A stretch of DNA of 64,000 nucleotides from an uncultured Oscillibacter sp. (GCA_910576845.1 CAJTJA010000004.1:28133-92132); one strand, 5' to 3'. Positions 28,189 through 36,892 are shown, numbered from the stretch's first letter. Notes: generated by a model not told the origin, from the letters alone. Made by a program: numbers and translations.

Positions 28189-28473
28189 ATGAGTTTTTCT
28201 GATATGGTTGTGGGAAAAAACGGATTGTTGGTAGAATTGCGCTGCCATAACTCTTTTAACGAGAAAATCTATATGGATATTACAAACTATCTTAATCAGC
28301 GTTTGTCCGAATGGAAACGAACGGGTTTTATACCTGTCGCTGATGCAGTGGCTGTCTTCAACTTAATTGATGAGTTGTCTGGCGGAAGTCAATTTTGGAG
28401 TGAAGAGGTGGAACTGCGGGTGGAAGACGCCATACTTGAAATACAGGAAATGATTAGTTCATTAGAAGAATAA
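28189..28473 (+). CDS. Unknown 94-residue protein, first gene of the NADAR cassette
   Basis: Small acidic soluble protein starting MSFSDMVVGKNGLLVELRCH; the C-terminal half is predicted helical (EDAILEIQEMISSLEE). No family recognised. ATG 28189 is chosen for GGAGGTGTGTTGAG before it; the longer frame from 28090 lacks an SD and crosses the promoter. The NADAR gene follows after 25 bases, so both are likely cotranscribed. Base composition is more AT-rich than the neighbours, which suggests acquisition. Confidence 0.7.
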   Translation: MSFSDMVVGKNGLLVELRCHNSFNEKIYMDITNYLNQRLSEWKRTGFIPVADAVAVFNLIDELSGGSQFWSEEVELRVEDAILEIQEMISSLEE

Positions 28474-28498
28474 ACTGCATTTTGCATGGGAGGAACAG

Positions 28499-29146
28499 AT
28501 GGCAAACCGACCGGCCTTTTTTGTTCGTCAAGGTAACGTGATTAGTGAAACGTATTCATTTGAATGGTATTCTGGATTTGCAGTATCTCAAAAGCAAAAA
28601 TCTGTAAGAAGTCTGCACAATGCGATTATAAAAGCAAATATAAACGCGAAACCATTGGAAGTCAGCACCAAAAGCGAAGAAGCGGCCGGAATTAAATTAA
28701 GCGCGTTCAATCTCAAGATAAATAGCAATACCCTTGAGAATATTTTTCAGAGCGCGAAAGTTTTTGAGAATGGAGGGCCTTATCTTGATTTGCTTGATGT
28801 GCCGCCGAAAGAAGCCAAGCGTGATAAGAGACTGCATAGCTCAGGAAACCTAAAAGCGTTTCGTTACCAGAATGAAGATTTTCCGTTAATCCCCCAAACA
28901 GCATTCTATGATTTCATCTATATTACCGCTATAAAAAAATCGTTTACAGCAAAGGAAATCCAGGCAATTCTGGATTACGATTTTTTTACTGATATTGAAT
29001 TTAATCCTGCAAAAAGCATCAATACTCAAGCAAGAGCTGCCGCAATACTTAGGTTGATTGTAGGCGAATATGGATATCTGCCAGCTTTCAATAAAGAGGA
29101 ATTTATTCAATATCACAAAGAACATGTTTTGTATGATGGATTCTAG
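28499..29146 (+). CDS. NADAR-family protein related to DarT1-associated antitoxins (DUF6977-like)
   Basis: A 215-residue protein. The N-terminus (NVISETYSFEWYSGFAVSQK), the middle (IFQSAKVFENGGPYLDLLDV) and C-terminal third (YDFFTDIEFNPAKSINTQAR) match, from my knowledge of the family, the DarT1-associated NADAR antitoxins. NADAR enzymes remove ADP-ribose from guanine bases and can neutralise DarT-type toxins. No DarT lies beside it, so it is an orphan here, and antitoxin activity is inference. SD GGGAGGA precedes ATG 28499. Markedly AT-rich relative to the window. Confidence 0.75.
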   Translation: MANRPAFFVRQGNVISETYSFEWYSGFAVSQKQKSVRSLHNAIIKANINAKPLEVSTKSEEAAGIKLSAFNLKINSNTLENIFQSAKVFENGGPYLDLLDVPPKEAKRDKRLHSSGNLKAFRYQNEDFPLIPQTAFYDFIYITAIKKSFTAKEIQAILDYDFFTDIEFNPAKSINTQARAAAILRLIVGEYGYLPAFNKEEFIQYHKEHVLYDGF

Positions 29147-29429
29147 TTTATTGCGCAGTCGCCTTCCTAAGCGACCGCCGTTTTAGGTATTTTAACGAAT
29201 CGCTTTGTCAAATGTCATGGAGCGGCGCCCATCTGAAAAGGGGCGGTGGTTTTTCCCTTCTGAAACGCCCTCCTGCCAAAGATGGACCTTTGTGCTGCGA
29301 TAAAAAGCAGATAAATAACTTCGATCGGAAGGATGATGGAAAATGAAGAACGTACGAAAAAAGAGGGCCGTGGCTACGGTCCGGACGCTCTGCCTGGAGG
29401 TGATGACCGGATAAAATAAGGAGGTTTTT

Positions 29430-30086
29430 ATGAATCGGATTCCCAATCCCGACGTGGTATTTCCCAACGAATACGACACGTCCTGCTTTTTGAAAAATGT
29501 GATTACCGCCCCCAACATTACAGTGGGGGAGTATACCTATTACGACGACCCTGTGGACCCCACAGCCTTTGAGCGAAACAACGTCCTCTTCAATTGGCCG
29601 GAGTTCGGAGACCATCTGATTATCGGGAGATTCTGCTCCATCGCCAGCGGTGTGAAATTCATCATGGGCAGCGCCAATCACCGTCTCTCCAGCGTCACCG
29701 CCTACCCCTTCCATGTTTTCGGGGGCCTCTGGGCGGAGTGCACGCCGTCCCACCTCTCCCAGCTCCCCTTCAAGGGGGATACGGTGGTGGGAAACGATGT
29801 GTGGCTGGGCCGGGAGTGTGTGGTGATGCCCGGCGTAACCATAGGGGATGGGGCCATTCTGGCGGCGCACTCCGTGGTGGCGAAGGACGTGGAGCCTTAT
29901 ACCGTGGTGGGAGGAAATCCCGCCCGGCCCATTAAGAAGCGTTTTTCCCAGGAGTTGATTGATTTGCTGCTCCGGCTTCGCTGGTGGGACTTTCCGCCGG
30001 AGCAGCTGGCGAATTTCCTTCCGGCGCTGTGCAGCGAAAACCTGGAGGAGGTCCGGGACATGATAAAAGGTATGCTGGAGGCATAA
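29430..30086 (+). CDS. Vat/CatB-like xenobiotic O-acetyltransferase
   Basis: A 218-residue left-handed beta-helix acetyltransferase of the CatB/Vat group. It carries the hexapeptide repeats (TVVGNDVWLGRECVVMPG, VTIGDGAILAAHSVV) and the catalytic His segment MGSANHR. The segments GEYTYYDDP, PFKGDTVVGNDVW and VVGGNPARPI closely resemble streptogramin A acetyltransferases. It could inactivate an antibiotic by acetylation, but many such chromosomal relatives have unknown substrates. SD AAGGAGG precedes ATG 29430. The 29147-29429 gap before it shows no supported gene. Confidence 0.85.
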   Translation: MNRIPNPDVVFPNEYDTSCFLKNVITAPNITVGEYTYYDDPVDPTAFERNNVLFNWPEFGDHLIIGRFCSIASGVKFIMGSANHRLSSVTAYPFHVFGGLWAECTPSHLSQLPFKGDTVVGNDVWLGRECVVMPGVTIGDGAILAAHSVVAKDVEPYTVVGGNPARPIKKRFSQELIDLLLRLRWWDFPPEQLANFLPALCSENLEEVRDMIKGMLEA

Positions 30087-30088
30087 TA

Positions 30089-30120
30089 CAGCGGGGAGGG
30101 CTTGCAGGCCCTCCCCGCTG
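30089..30120. terminator. Terminator between the acetyltransferase and aspS (convergent)
   Basis: A perfect 13-bp GC-rich stem (30089-30101 with 30108-30120) and 6-base loop, followed on the plus strand by TCTCTTATTC. Minus-strand use for aspS is plausible because aspS stops 5 bases away. Confidence 0.75.
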
Positions 30121-30124
30121 TCTC

Positions 30125-31900
30125 TTATTCTTCCGGCTTCACCAGGGTGATGTGCAGCTCGTCCAGCTGCTTCTGCGTTACCTCGCTGGGTGCGCCCATC
30201 ATAACATCCATGGCGTTCTTGTTCATGGGGAAGGGAATAATTTCACGAATGGACTCCTCTCCCGCCAGCAGCATAACCATCCGGTCGATTCCCGGGGCGA
30301 TGCCCGCGTGAGGCGGCGCACCATAGGTGAAGGCATTGTACATGGCGGGGAATTTTGCCTTCACGTCCTCCTCACCCAGGCCCACCATCCAAAAGGCCTT
30401 CACCATAATCTCAGGGTCGTGGTTTCGTACCGCGCCGGAGGAAAGCTCCACGCCGTTGCATACCAAATCATACTGGTCCGCCATAATGCTAAGAGGGTCT
30501 AGCTCTCCCCGAATGGCCTTTTCAACGGTCTCCAATCCGCCGGAGGGCATGGAGAAGGGGTTGTGGCAGAACTCCAGCTCACCGCTTTCCTCCCCAATTT
30601 CATACATGGGGAAATCCACAATCCAGCAGAAGGCGTACTGCTCCTTTTTAAAATGATTGGGGCAGAAAGCGCCCAGCATTTTTACCAGCACGCCCGCTGT
30701 TTTCTGGGCCGCACCCTTGGGTCCGGCGGACAGACCCACGAAGCATCCGGGAGTAAGCCCCAGGGCTTCCACAACCTGCTCTTTGATGGGCTGGATAAAC
30801 TTAGCGATGCCACCTATAATTTCCCCGTTTTCGTCATAGCGGAACCAGTAAGCCTTATTGCCGGACTGGACCTCTACGTCGGCGCACAGCTTGTCAATTT
30901 GCTTGCGGGTGCCCTCAAAGCTGGATACCGCAACCGCCTTCACCGTTTGGTGTTCGAAGGGAGGGAAACCGCAGCGGCCCAGAACCTCTGTTGCGTCTTG
31001 GACTGTCAGGTCGATGCGCAGGTCCGGTTTATCGGTGCCATAGGTTTCTAAGGCTTCCCGATAGGGAATGCGCCGGAAGGGAGCGGCACTGGCCGTATCA
31101 TACTTGCCGTACTTGGCAAAAATGGGGGGCAGCACGTCCTCAATGACAGCGAACACGTCCTCTTGGGAGGCGAAGGCCATCTCCATATCCAGCTGGTAGA
31201 ACTCGCCGGGAGACCGGTCTGCCCGCGCGTCCTCGTCTCGGAAGCAGGGGGCAATCTGGAAGTAGCGGTCAAAGCCGGAGGTCATAAGCAGCTGTTTAAA
31301 TTGTTGGGGAGCCTGAGGCAGGGCGTAAAATTTCCCGGGGTGGTTCCGGGCGGGGACCAGGTAATCCCGGGCTCCCTCCGGAGAGGAGGCGGTGAGAATC
31401 GGGGTGGTGATTTCCAGGAAATCGTGGTCGCTCATGGCCTTGCGGATGGCAGAGACTACCTGGCACCGCAGGACAATGTTGTTTTTTACGGTCGGGTTCC
31501 GCAGGTCCAGATAGCGGTACTTCAGCCGCTGGGCTTCGTCAGCCTCCCGGCTGCGATTTACCTGAAAGGGCAGCTCGTTGTGCTGGCAGCGGCCCAGAAC
31601 ATCAACTTTTGCAGGGACGACTTCAATGTCGCCGGTAGACAGCTTGGGATTTTTGTTGGCCCGTTCTCGGACAGCGCCCTCTACAGAGATAGTGGATTCC
31701 TTGTTGATAGTCTTGAATTGGGCCACCATCTCCGGGGTCTCCGCCACGATCTGAGTGGTGCCGTAGAAGTCCCGGAGGACAATAAAGGCCAGCTCGGAGC
31801 CTACCTCCCGGATGTTCTCCATCCAGCCGGAGAGCTTGACGGTTTTTCCTGCGTCTGCGGCACGGAGCTCGCCGCAGGTGTGGGTGCGGTTTTGTGTCAT
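30125..31900 (-). CDS. aspS: Aspartyl-tRNA synthetase
   Basis: A 591-residue class IIb synthetase: an N-terminal OB-fold anticodon domain (about 1-105), a catalytic core with motif 2 around CFRDEDARADR, and a C-terminal motif 3 GIAPGIDRMVML, with the bacterial insertion in between. ATG 31900 follows AAAGGAAG. It lies downstream of hisS on the same strand, with an intervening pseudogene, and may share the Asp-specific T-box at 34204-34449. Confidence 0.96.
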   Translation of the reverse strand: MTQNRTHTCGELRAADAGKTVKLSGWMENIREVGSELAFIVLRDFYGTTQIVAETPEMVAQFKTINKESTISVEGAVRERANKNPKLSTGDIEVVPAKVDVLGRCQHNELPFQVNRSREADEAQRLKYRYLDLRNPTVKNNIVLRCQVVSAIRKAMSDHDFLEITTPILTASSPEGARDYLVPARNHPGKFYALPQAPQQFKQLLMTSGFDRYFQIAPCFRDEDARADRSPGEFYQLDMEMAFASQEDVFAVIEDVLPPIFAKYGKYDTASAAPFRRIPYREALETYGTDKPDLRIDLTVQDATEVLGRCGFPPFEHQTVKAVAVSSFEGTRKQIDKLCADVEVQSGNKAYWFRYDENGEIIGGIAKFIQPIKEQVVEALGLTPGCFVGLSAGPKGAAQKTAGVLVKMLGAFCPNHFKKEQYAFCWIVDFPMYEIGEESGELEFCHNPFSMPSGGLETVEKAIRGELDPLSIMADQYDLVCNGVELSSGAVRNHDPEIMVKAFWMVGLGEEDVKAKFPAMYNAFTYGAPPHAGIAPGIDRMVMLLAGEESIREIIPFPMNKNAMDVMMGAPSEVTQKQLDELHITLVKPEE

Positions 31901-31982
31901 AGTGTTTGGCTTCCTTTCCCGTTCAACGGTAAAATTATAAATACAGATTGGAGTTAATTAAAAAATCATTACGATTTGGAAT

Positions 31983-32009
31983 GTTTGGCCTTATGTGAAC
32001 AGGCCCTAG
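31983..32009. mobile_element. Solo MITE end, family 1
   Basis: TGTTTGGCCTTATGTGAACA and the following GGCCCTA repeat, in reverse complement, the left end of the MITE at 18634-18798. No partner end lies nearby, so it is a deletion remnant between aspS and the pseudogene. Confidence 0.7.
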
Positions 32010-32036
32010 AAAGCCCCTCGGCTTTCAGCGTGCCTC

Positions 32037-32485
32037 TCATCTGCGGGAGACGTAGAGAGGCAGATTGAGATAGGTCCCGTAAGACCACTGGCTAATCCAG
32101 ATGTGGAGGGAGGGAAGCGTCTCCCATTCCTTCTCCGACTGGGGGTCCTGGAAATAGCGGTGGAGATCGTAATCCTTTTTTCCGTCTTCCCCATAGGCGG
32201 CAACACCCGGAGCAGGGGTTTCAGAGGAGAGCGGTGGCGGATATCCTCCAATTCCGACAGCGTGTCCGTTGCCAGTTTTGCCACTTCTTGAGAGGTCTCG
32301 GGACTTAGCTTCCAGGATTGGCAGCTGTAAGCGGAAGTTGAGTCAATGACCAGTGTGTCGGTCTAGTCCGGCGCAATGTCCCCCAGCAGAAAGAAAATAT
32401 CCACCGGCCTCGTGTACCAGAGGCATCAGAGGGCCAGCAGTCCGCAGTGGACCGCCTTTTTATGCTGTTGATAAGAGAGCTTCAC
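32037..32485 (-). pseudogene. Decayed gene between hisS and aspS
   Basis: GTG 32485 follows AAAAAGGAAAATCC and reads MKLSYQQHKKAVH and on to an internal TGA, then VDIFFLLGDIAPD and a TAG, then SPETSQEVAKLATDTLSELE. A frameshift near 32190-32210 leads to the tail KKDYDLHRYFQDPQSEKEWE, ending at TGA 32037-32039. Two stops and one frameshift show it is broken. The tail looks like a real protein end, but no family is recognised. Confidence 0.55.
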
Positions 32486-32503
32486 GGATTTTCCTTTTTC
32501 CGC

Positions 32504-33859
32504 TCACTCCCGGATGACTGCTCCCTTGCTCCTTGCGTCCAGTCCTGCTTTGATGCGGTAGATGGTGGCTTTGGGGTCCAGCTTTGTTTGCTCCCCGGTC
32601 TGCATGTCCTTGCAGGCTACAATTCCGGCGCTGATTTCGTCTTCCCCCAGGAAGACTACATAGGGAATCCCCAGCTTGTCCGCATAGGACAGCTTTTGTT
32701 TGAACTTCTTTTCCTCGCAGTGGATCTGGGCCCGCACGCCGTTCTCCCGGAGCTCCGTGGCGAGGGCGATGGCGGCGGACAGGTCCTCTGTCATGGGCAG
32801 GATCAGCACGTCCGCCGGAGCGGTGGGAAGCTCCGGGTTCAGCATGCCCTGCTCCCCCAGAACGTAAAACAGCCGGGTTAGGCCAATGGAAATTCCCACT
32901 CCGGGGAGTTGTTTATCTGTGTAATATTCCGCTAAGTTATCATACCGCCCGCCGGAACAGACGGACCCGATTTCCGGGTGGTCCAGCAGCACTGTCTCAT
33001 ATACTGTTCCGGTGTAGTAGTCCAACCCCCGGGCGATGGTCAAATCCACGGCGAAATTCTCCGCCGGAACACCGAAGGCCCCCAGGTGCTTCACCACGGT
33101 ATTCAGCTCCTCCAGTCCCTGGTCAAAGAGGGGGTCTCGGCCCTGGTACTTTTCCAGCTGCGAGAGCACCGCCGGATTCTCCCCATTGATGGAGATAAAA
33201 GACAGGATTTCCTGCGCCTGCTCCCGGGAGAGCCCCAGGTCCCCGGTGAGAATGGCTTCCACTTTTTCAAGGCCGATTTTGTCCAGTTTGTCCACCGTGC
33301 GCATAACGTCCTGGGCCTGCTTTGTGAGGTTCAGCATGGCGTAAAAGCCGTTCAAAATTTTCCGGTTGTTTACTCGGATCAAAAAGCGCTTCAATCCCAG
33401 GGCGGAAAAGGTTCGGTAAATGATGGCGGGAATTTCGGCCTCGTTGAGGATGGACAGTTTTCCGTCCCCGATTACGTCAATATCCGCCTGATAGAACTCC
33501 CGGAAGCGCCCCCTCTGCGCCCGTTCGCCCCGGTAAACTTTGCCGATTTGGAAGCGGCGGAAGGGGAAGGTGAGGTCGTTGTAATGCAGGGCCACATATT
33601 TGGCTAAGGGGACCGTCAGGTCAAAGCGAAGAGAGAGGTCTGCGTCGCCTTTCTGAAAGCGGTAAATCTGCTTTTCGGTTTCGCCGCCGCCCTTGGCGAG
33701 AAGCACCTCACTGGCCTCAATAAGCGGGGTGTCCAAAGGGGTAAAGCCGTAGAGGCTGTATGTTTCCCGCAGAATTTCCATAATGCGTTCCATCTGCTGC
33801 TGCGGAGCAGGGAGGAGCTCCATAAAACCGGACAGCGTTCGGGGGGTCATTTTTGCCAT
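32504..33859 (-). CDS. hisS: Histidyl-tRNA synthetase
   Basis: A 451-residue class II synthetase with motif 1 near the N-terminus, motif 2 in FQIGKVYRGERAQRGRFREF, and the histidine signature ARGLDYYTGTVYE, plus a C-terminal anticodon domain of about 90 residues. ATG 33859 follows AAAAAAGGAG. It is the first gene behind the Asp-type T-box (34204-34449), but a MITE lies between leader and gene. Confidence 0.95.
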   Translation of the reverse strand: MAKMTPRTLSGFMELLPAPQQQMERIMEILRETYSLYGFTPLDTPLIEASEVLLAKGGGETEKQIYRFQKGDADLSLRFDLTVPLAKYVALHYNDLTFPFRRFQIGKVYRGERAQRGRFREFYQADIDVIGDGKLSILNEAEIPAIIYRTFSALGLKRFLIRVNNRKILNGFYAMLNLTKQAQDVMRTVDKLDKIGLEKVEAILTGDLGLSREQAQEILSFISINGENPAVLSQLEKYQGRDPLFDQGLEELNTVVKHLGAFGVPAENFAVDLTIARGLDYYTGTVYETVLLDHPEIGSVCSGGRYDNLAEYYTDKQLPGVGISIGLTRLFYVLGEQGMLNPELPTAPADVLILPMTEDLSAAIALATELRENGVRAQIHCEEKKFKQKLSYADKLGIPYVVFLGEDEISAGIVACKDMQTGEQTKLDPKATIYRIKAGLDARSKGAVIRE

Positions 33860-33956
33860 AGTACGACTCCTTTTTTAATAAATGATTAGAGACTGTTTCA
33901 ATAATTCCAAAATATCTAAAATAGAAAATAAGAAGAACTGAGGGAATAGGGAATGA

Positions 33957-34178
33957 CTAGGACTTGTTTAAAAAATGTCAAAACGCCGTCTCAGGGCATC
34001 CTTTTCCGCCAGGACTCTGTTGGTTTCCCTTGAAATCCGTCAGGATTCCTGCGGGAAATTGCCTTGCTTGGCGATTGGACAGCAGTTGGCGGCTTTGCCG
34101 CCTTACGGATATCACATGCTCTCTGGGTAAAAAATCTGCCCCAATCCGTCATTCCGTCAATTTTCAAACAAGGCCTAG
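33957..34178. mobile_element. MITE, family 2 (222 bp), between T-box and hisS
   Basis: Inverted ends CTAGGACTTGTTT (33957-33969) and AAACAAGGCCTAG (34166-34178) bound 222 bp with no supported ORF. The CTAG at both ends fits the YTAR target duplication of IS5-group elements. A related right half lies at 63797-63881 and a left end at 63945-64000. Confidence 0.7.
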
Positions 34179-34203
34179 GCTTTATAAATAGAATTTATAA
34201 TTT

Positions 34204-34449
34204 AAAAAAGAGCACCGTCCTCCCAAAATAGACTTTGGGACGATAGCGCTCGTTCGCTTCGTGGTGCCACCCAAATTCAAGGCTTACGCCTCCTTTGTTC
34301 CTCCTGGTACGGGGAGGGAGCCGTGGGCGTTTCCGCCCCCGCTCCGCCGCTGTCCTTCCTTTGGACCGAACCGGGGCCCTTCCAGCCAAGGGGTCCCTCT
34401 CTGCGTGCTGGTTCTCAAAGTACTGCTGCGGCATCTTTGCGGTGAAATT
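34204..34449 (-). promoter_or_regulatory. T-box riboswitch leader, aspartate specifier (GAC), upstream of hisS
   Basis: On the minus strand the T-box bulge GGGTGGCACCACG (34260-34272) precedes a terminator whose stem ends in TTTTTT at 34204-34209. Stem I pairs GCCGC with GCGGC and CTTTG with CAAAG. The internal loop has AGCAGTA (with the conserved AGTA) on one side and GAAGGACA on the other, with GAC at the specifier position (complement 34352-34354). GAC reads Asp, which fits hisS-aspS units. Confidence 0.85.
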
Positions 34450-34455
34450 GTTGTG

Positions 34456-34484
34456 ATTATATGCGTTTTTTTTCAAGATGTCAA
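34456..34484 (-). promoter_or_regulatory. Consensus promoter of the hisS T-box leader
   Basis: TTGACA and TATAAT are exactly 17 bases apart on the minus strand; start near 34449. The region from here to 34824 shows no supported gene, only short broken frames. Confidence 0.85.
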
Positions 34485-34824
34485 GCTGTTTCCCTGGGCC
34501 TGAGGGAAGTATCTTTCCAATTTTGGGCGCAATAACACAAGGAACGACAAAATTGTCAAAAATCAAGAGTACAGCCAGCGGCACAAAGAGAGGGTGAAGC
34601 ATCCGAAACAGAGAATCCTCTCCGTCATGTTTTTGCCGGTTTCTTCCGACAGAAGATGTTTGCGGCTCCCTTAATATACGCAGGCAGCAGACCGTCCCCG
34701 GGAACGGTGGTCCCTGTGAAGGCCACAGCTCTCAGTAGAATTCTGCTTCGATATCATGCCGCTTTATTGCCGCCTCGACTACTGGAGTGAAAAGACTCCT
34801 TTATTTCCTTTTTGAAAGAAGCGG

Positions 34825-35241
34825 TTAGGCGAGAGGGCGGGAGGAGGTGGGATTGACAATAAGACGCCAATCCAGGTCGCCTCTGGAGAGACCCAGAACC
34901 AGCATTTCTGCCGTGGCGATATTGCTGGCAAAGGGAACCCGGTTTTGATCGCAGAGCTTGGAGATGTAGGACATGTCATCCGCACGGTCCTCATTGGCAG
35001 GGTCGTTAAAAAACAGTACCATGTCAAATTCATTGTAGGCAATCCGGGCGCCAATCTGCTGACTGCCGCCGTGGGCGTAGGTCAGGAAACAATGGACATC
35101 CAGGCCTGTGGCATCTGCTACCATGTGGCCGGTAGTATTGGTAGCGTAGAGCTGATGCTGCGCCAAGATACCGGCATAAGCAGTGCAGAATTGGACCATT
35201 AGTTCTTTTTTGTTGTCATGGGCCATCAGAGCAATATTCAT
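34825..35241 (-). CDS. mgsA: Methylglyoxal synthase
   Basis: A 138-residue enzyme converting dihydroxyacetone phosphate to methylglyoxal, bypassing lower glycolysis. It matches the family length and motifs MAHDNKK, TNTTGHMV, GSQQIGARI and FFNDPANEDRADD, with the catalytic Asp in LDVHC or the DP segment. AAAGGAG precedes ATG 35241. It follows minD by about 145 bases, an order seen in other clostridia. Confidence 0.93.
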   Translation of the reverse strand: MNIALMAHDNKKELMVQFCTAYAGILAQHQLYATNTTGHMVADATGLDVHCFLTYAHGGSQQIGARIAYNEFDMVLFFNDPANEDRADDMSYISKLCDQNRVPFASNIATAEMLVLGLSRGDLDWRLIVNPTSSRPLA

Positions 35242-35386
35242 CTCGTGCTCCTTTCTGGAAATTTGTATTCAGCCCTATTAAACAGGACTGAAGTCATTCG
35301 CCAAACGGCGGAACTTTAGATTTGGAATGGCTTTGCTGTGGGAATTTTTAAATTTGCTGCCCGTTCCGGGCGGCGGATTTGACAAC

Positions 35387-36133
35387 CTATCGAATTCGCA
35401 GCAGAGGAACCCGCTCCCCTTGCAGGCGTTTAGCAATGTTCCGATAAGCTGTTGCTGCGCTGCCGCTGCTGTTCAGCAGCAGAGGGACTCCTTTATTCAG
35501 GTGCAGGGGGAGCGCGTCGTCCTCTGGAATTACACCAATAAGAGGCAGACCGACCCGGTCAATGGCATCATCAATTGTGGCGTGCATATTGCGGAGCATT
35601 TTTCTTCGGACCCGGTTTACTGTCAGATGCAGACGACCGGTAGGAAAATGGTGAAGTTCCATTACCGTGTGTTGAGCATCCCGAAGGGAGGAGCTGTCTG
35701 CCGTAGTTACAACGATGGCCCGGTCCGCGCCGCAAACAGCGAGCTGAAAGCCGCTGCCAAGTCCTGCTGGCGCGTCGAGAAAACAATAATCAAAGCGCTC
35801 TTTTGCGGAGTCGAGCATGGATACCATCTGTTCCTCTGTCACAGGGCGTCCCCGGCTGCGGGTTGGAGCTGTCAGCAGAAATAATCCAGGAATATCCGGA
35901 TGCTCTACCGCGGCGCTGTCTAAAAAGCAACGCTTCTGGGCAACGTCAGTAAAATCCATCAGGGCTCGGTCTGTCAACCCGAGGGCCAGATCAAGATTTC
36001 GTAAAGCGATATCACAATCCACGCACAAGACCTGTTTGCCAGACTGCGCCAGAGCTGCTCCCACTCCGGCAGTGAAGGACGTTTTTCCGGTTCCTCCTTT
36101 TCCGGAGACGACAGCAATGCATTGACCCTGCAT
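35387..36133 (-). CDS. minD: MinD-like septum-site ATPase
   Basis: A 248-residue deviant-Walker P-loop ATPase: SGKGGTGKTS near residue 10, then D(x)DIALRNLDLALGL, the MinD signature. The last 20 residues (YRNIAKRLQGERVPLLRIR) form a possible amphipathic membrane-targeting helix. It would position the division site with MinC, but no minC or minE lies here, and the family also includes MinD-like flagellar or unknown ATPases. SD GGGAGG precedes ATG 36133. Confidence 0.85.
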   Translation of the reverse strand: MQGQCIAVVSGKGGTGKTSFTAGVGAALAQSGKQVLCVDCDIALRNLDLALGLTDRALMDFTDVAQKRCFLDSAAVEHPDIPGLFLLTAPTRSRGRPVTEEQMVSMLDSAKERFDYCFLDAPAGLGSGFQLAVCGADRAIVVTTADSSSLRDAQHTVMELHHFPTGRLHLTVNRVRRKMLRNMHATIDDAIDRVGLPLIGVIPEDDALPLHLNKGVPLLLNSSGSAATAYRNIAKRLQGERVPLLRIR

Positions 36134-36193
36134 GGAACACGCCTCCCTTTACACTTGCCGCTGAAAAACAGGCGGCGGATTCGATACATTCTA

Positions 36194-36892
36194 TTATAAC
36201 GGATTCTTCTTAATTTTTGCAAATGCCCTGGGATATTTTTTGGGTGTTTCCTCAATTTTTTTTATAATTACAAGCCGGTGGCGAAGATCTGTGCCGGGAA
36301 TTGTATAGTCCAGCGGCTCTTGCAATTGTCCTCCCAGCAACCGGACCGCCCGGCCGGAAGCGTCCAGTTCCTGGCTGGAATCCACAGATTTCATGGCCAG
36401 AAAAGTACCCCCTACCTTTACCAAAGGCAGGCAGAGTTCTGCCAGCAGCGGCAGAGCAGCCACAGCACGGCTTACCGCGATATCAAAGCTTTCCCGATGT
36501 TCCAGGGAAAACGCCTCCGCTCTTTCATGAACACAGACTACATCTTCCAATTTCAGTTCCTGGCAGACATCCCGAAGAAAATCTACCCGTTTGTTTTGCG
36601 CGTCCAATAGCGTGAGACGAAGCGACGGCTCCAAAATACGAAGAGGCAGGCCGGGAAACCCGGCTCCCGTGCCGATGTCAATCACCGCCTTTTTTTGAAA
36701 GTTATACAGTGTCAGTAAAGCGGCGCTGTCCAGAAAATGAAGACGTGCAACATCAGAGGGATCATTGATAGCGGTGAGATTCATAACCTTGTTTTTCTCT
36801 GCCAGCAGACCGGCGTAGCGAACCAGGGCAGGGATGCCGTCTGTGGACAGAGACAGCGCTGTCAGGCCTTCTTGGAGAATTGTTTCCATCAT
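36194..36892 (-). CDS. rsmG: 16S rRNA m7G methyltransferase RsmG
   Basis: A 232-residue SAM-dependent methyltransferase acting on G527 of 16S rRNA. The SAM-binding motif is IDIGTGAGFPGLPL near residue 75, followed by LDAQNKRVDFL. Start ATG 36892 overlaps the mscL stop (ATGATG/TGA), so translation is coupled; the adjacent ATG 36889 is equally possible. In other Firmicutes rsmG sits beside parA/parB, and here it is 4 kb away. Confidence 0.94.
   Translation of the reverse strand: MMETILQEGLTALSLSTDGIPALVRYAGLLAEKNKVMNLTAINDPSDVARLHFLDSAALLTLYNFQKKAVIDIGTGAGFPGLPLRILEPSLRLTLLDAQNKRVDFLRDVCQELKLEDVVCVHERAEAFSLEHRESFDIAVSRAVAALPLLAELCLPLVKVGGTFLAMKSVDSSQELDASGRAVRLLGGQLQEPLDYTIPGTDLRHRLVIIKKIEETPKKYPRAFAKIKKNPL

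Noticed and set aside
29339..29420. 28-codon frame (MMENEERTKKEG...) before the acetyltransferase
   Set aside because: Too short, lies across the SD region of the following gene, and has no sign of conservation.
34195..34602. 135-codon minus-strand frame across the hisS leader
   Set aside because: It runs through the T-box and its promoter; the RNA elements explain the region better.
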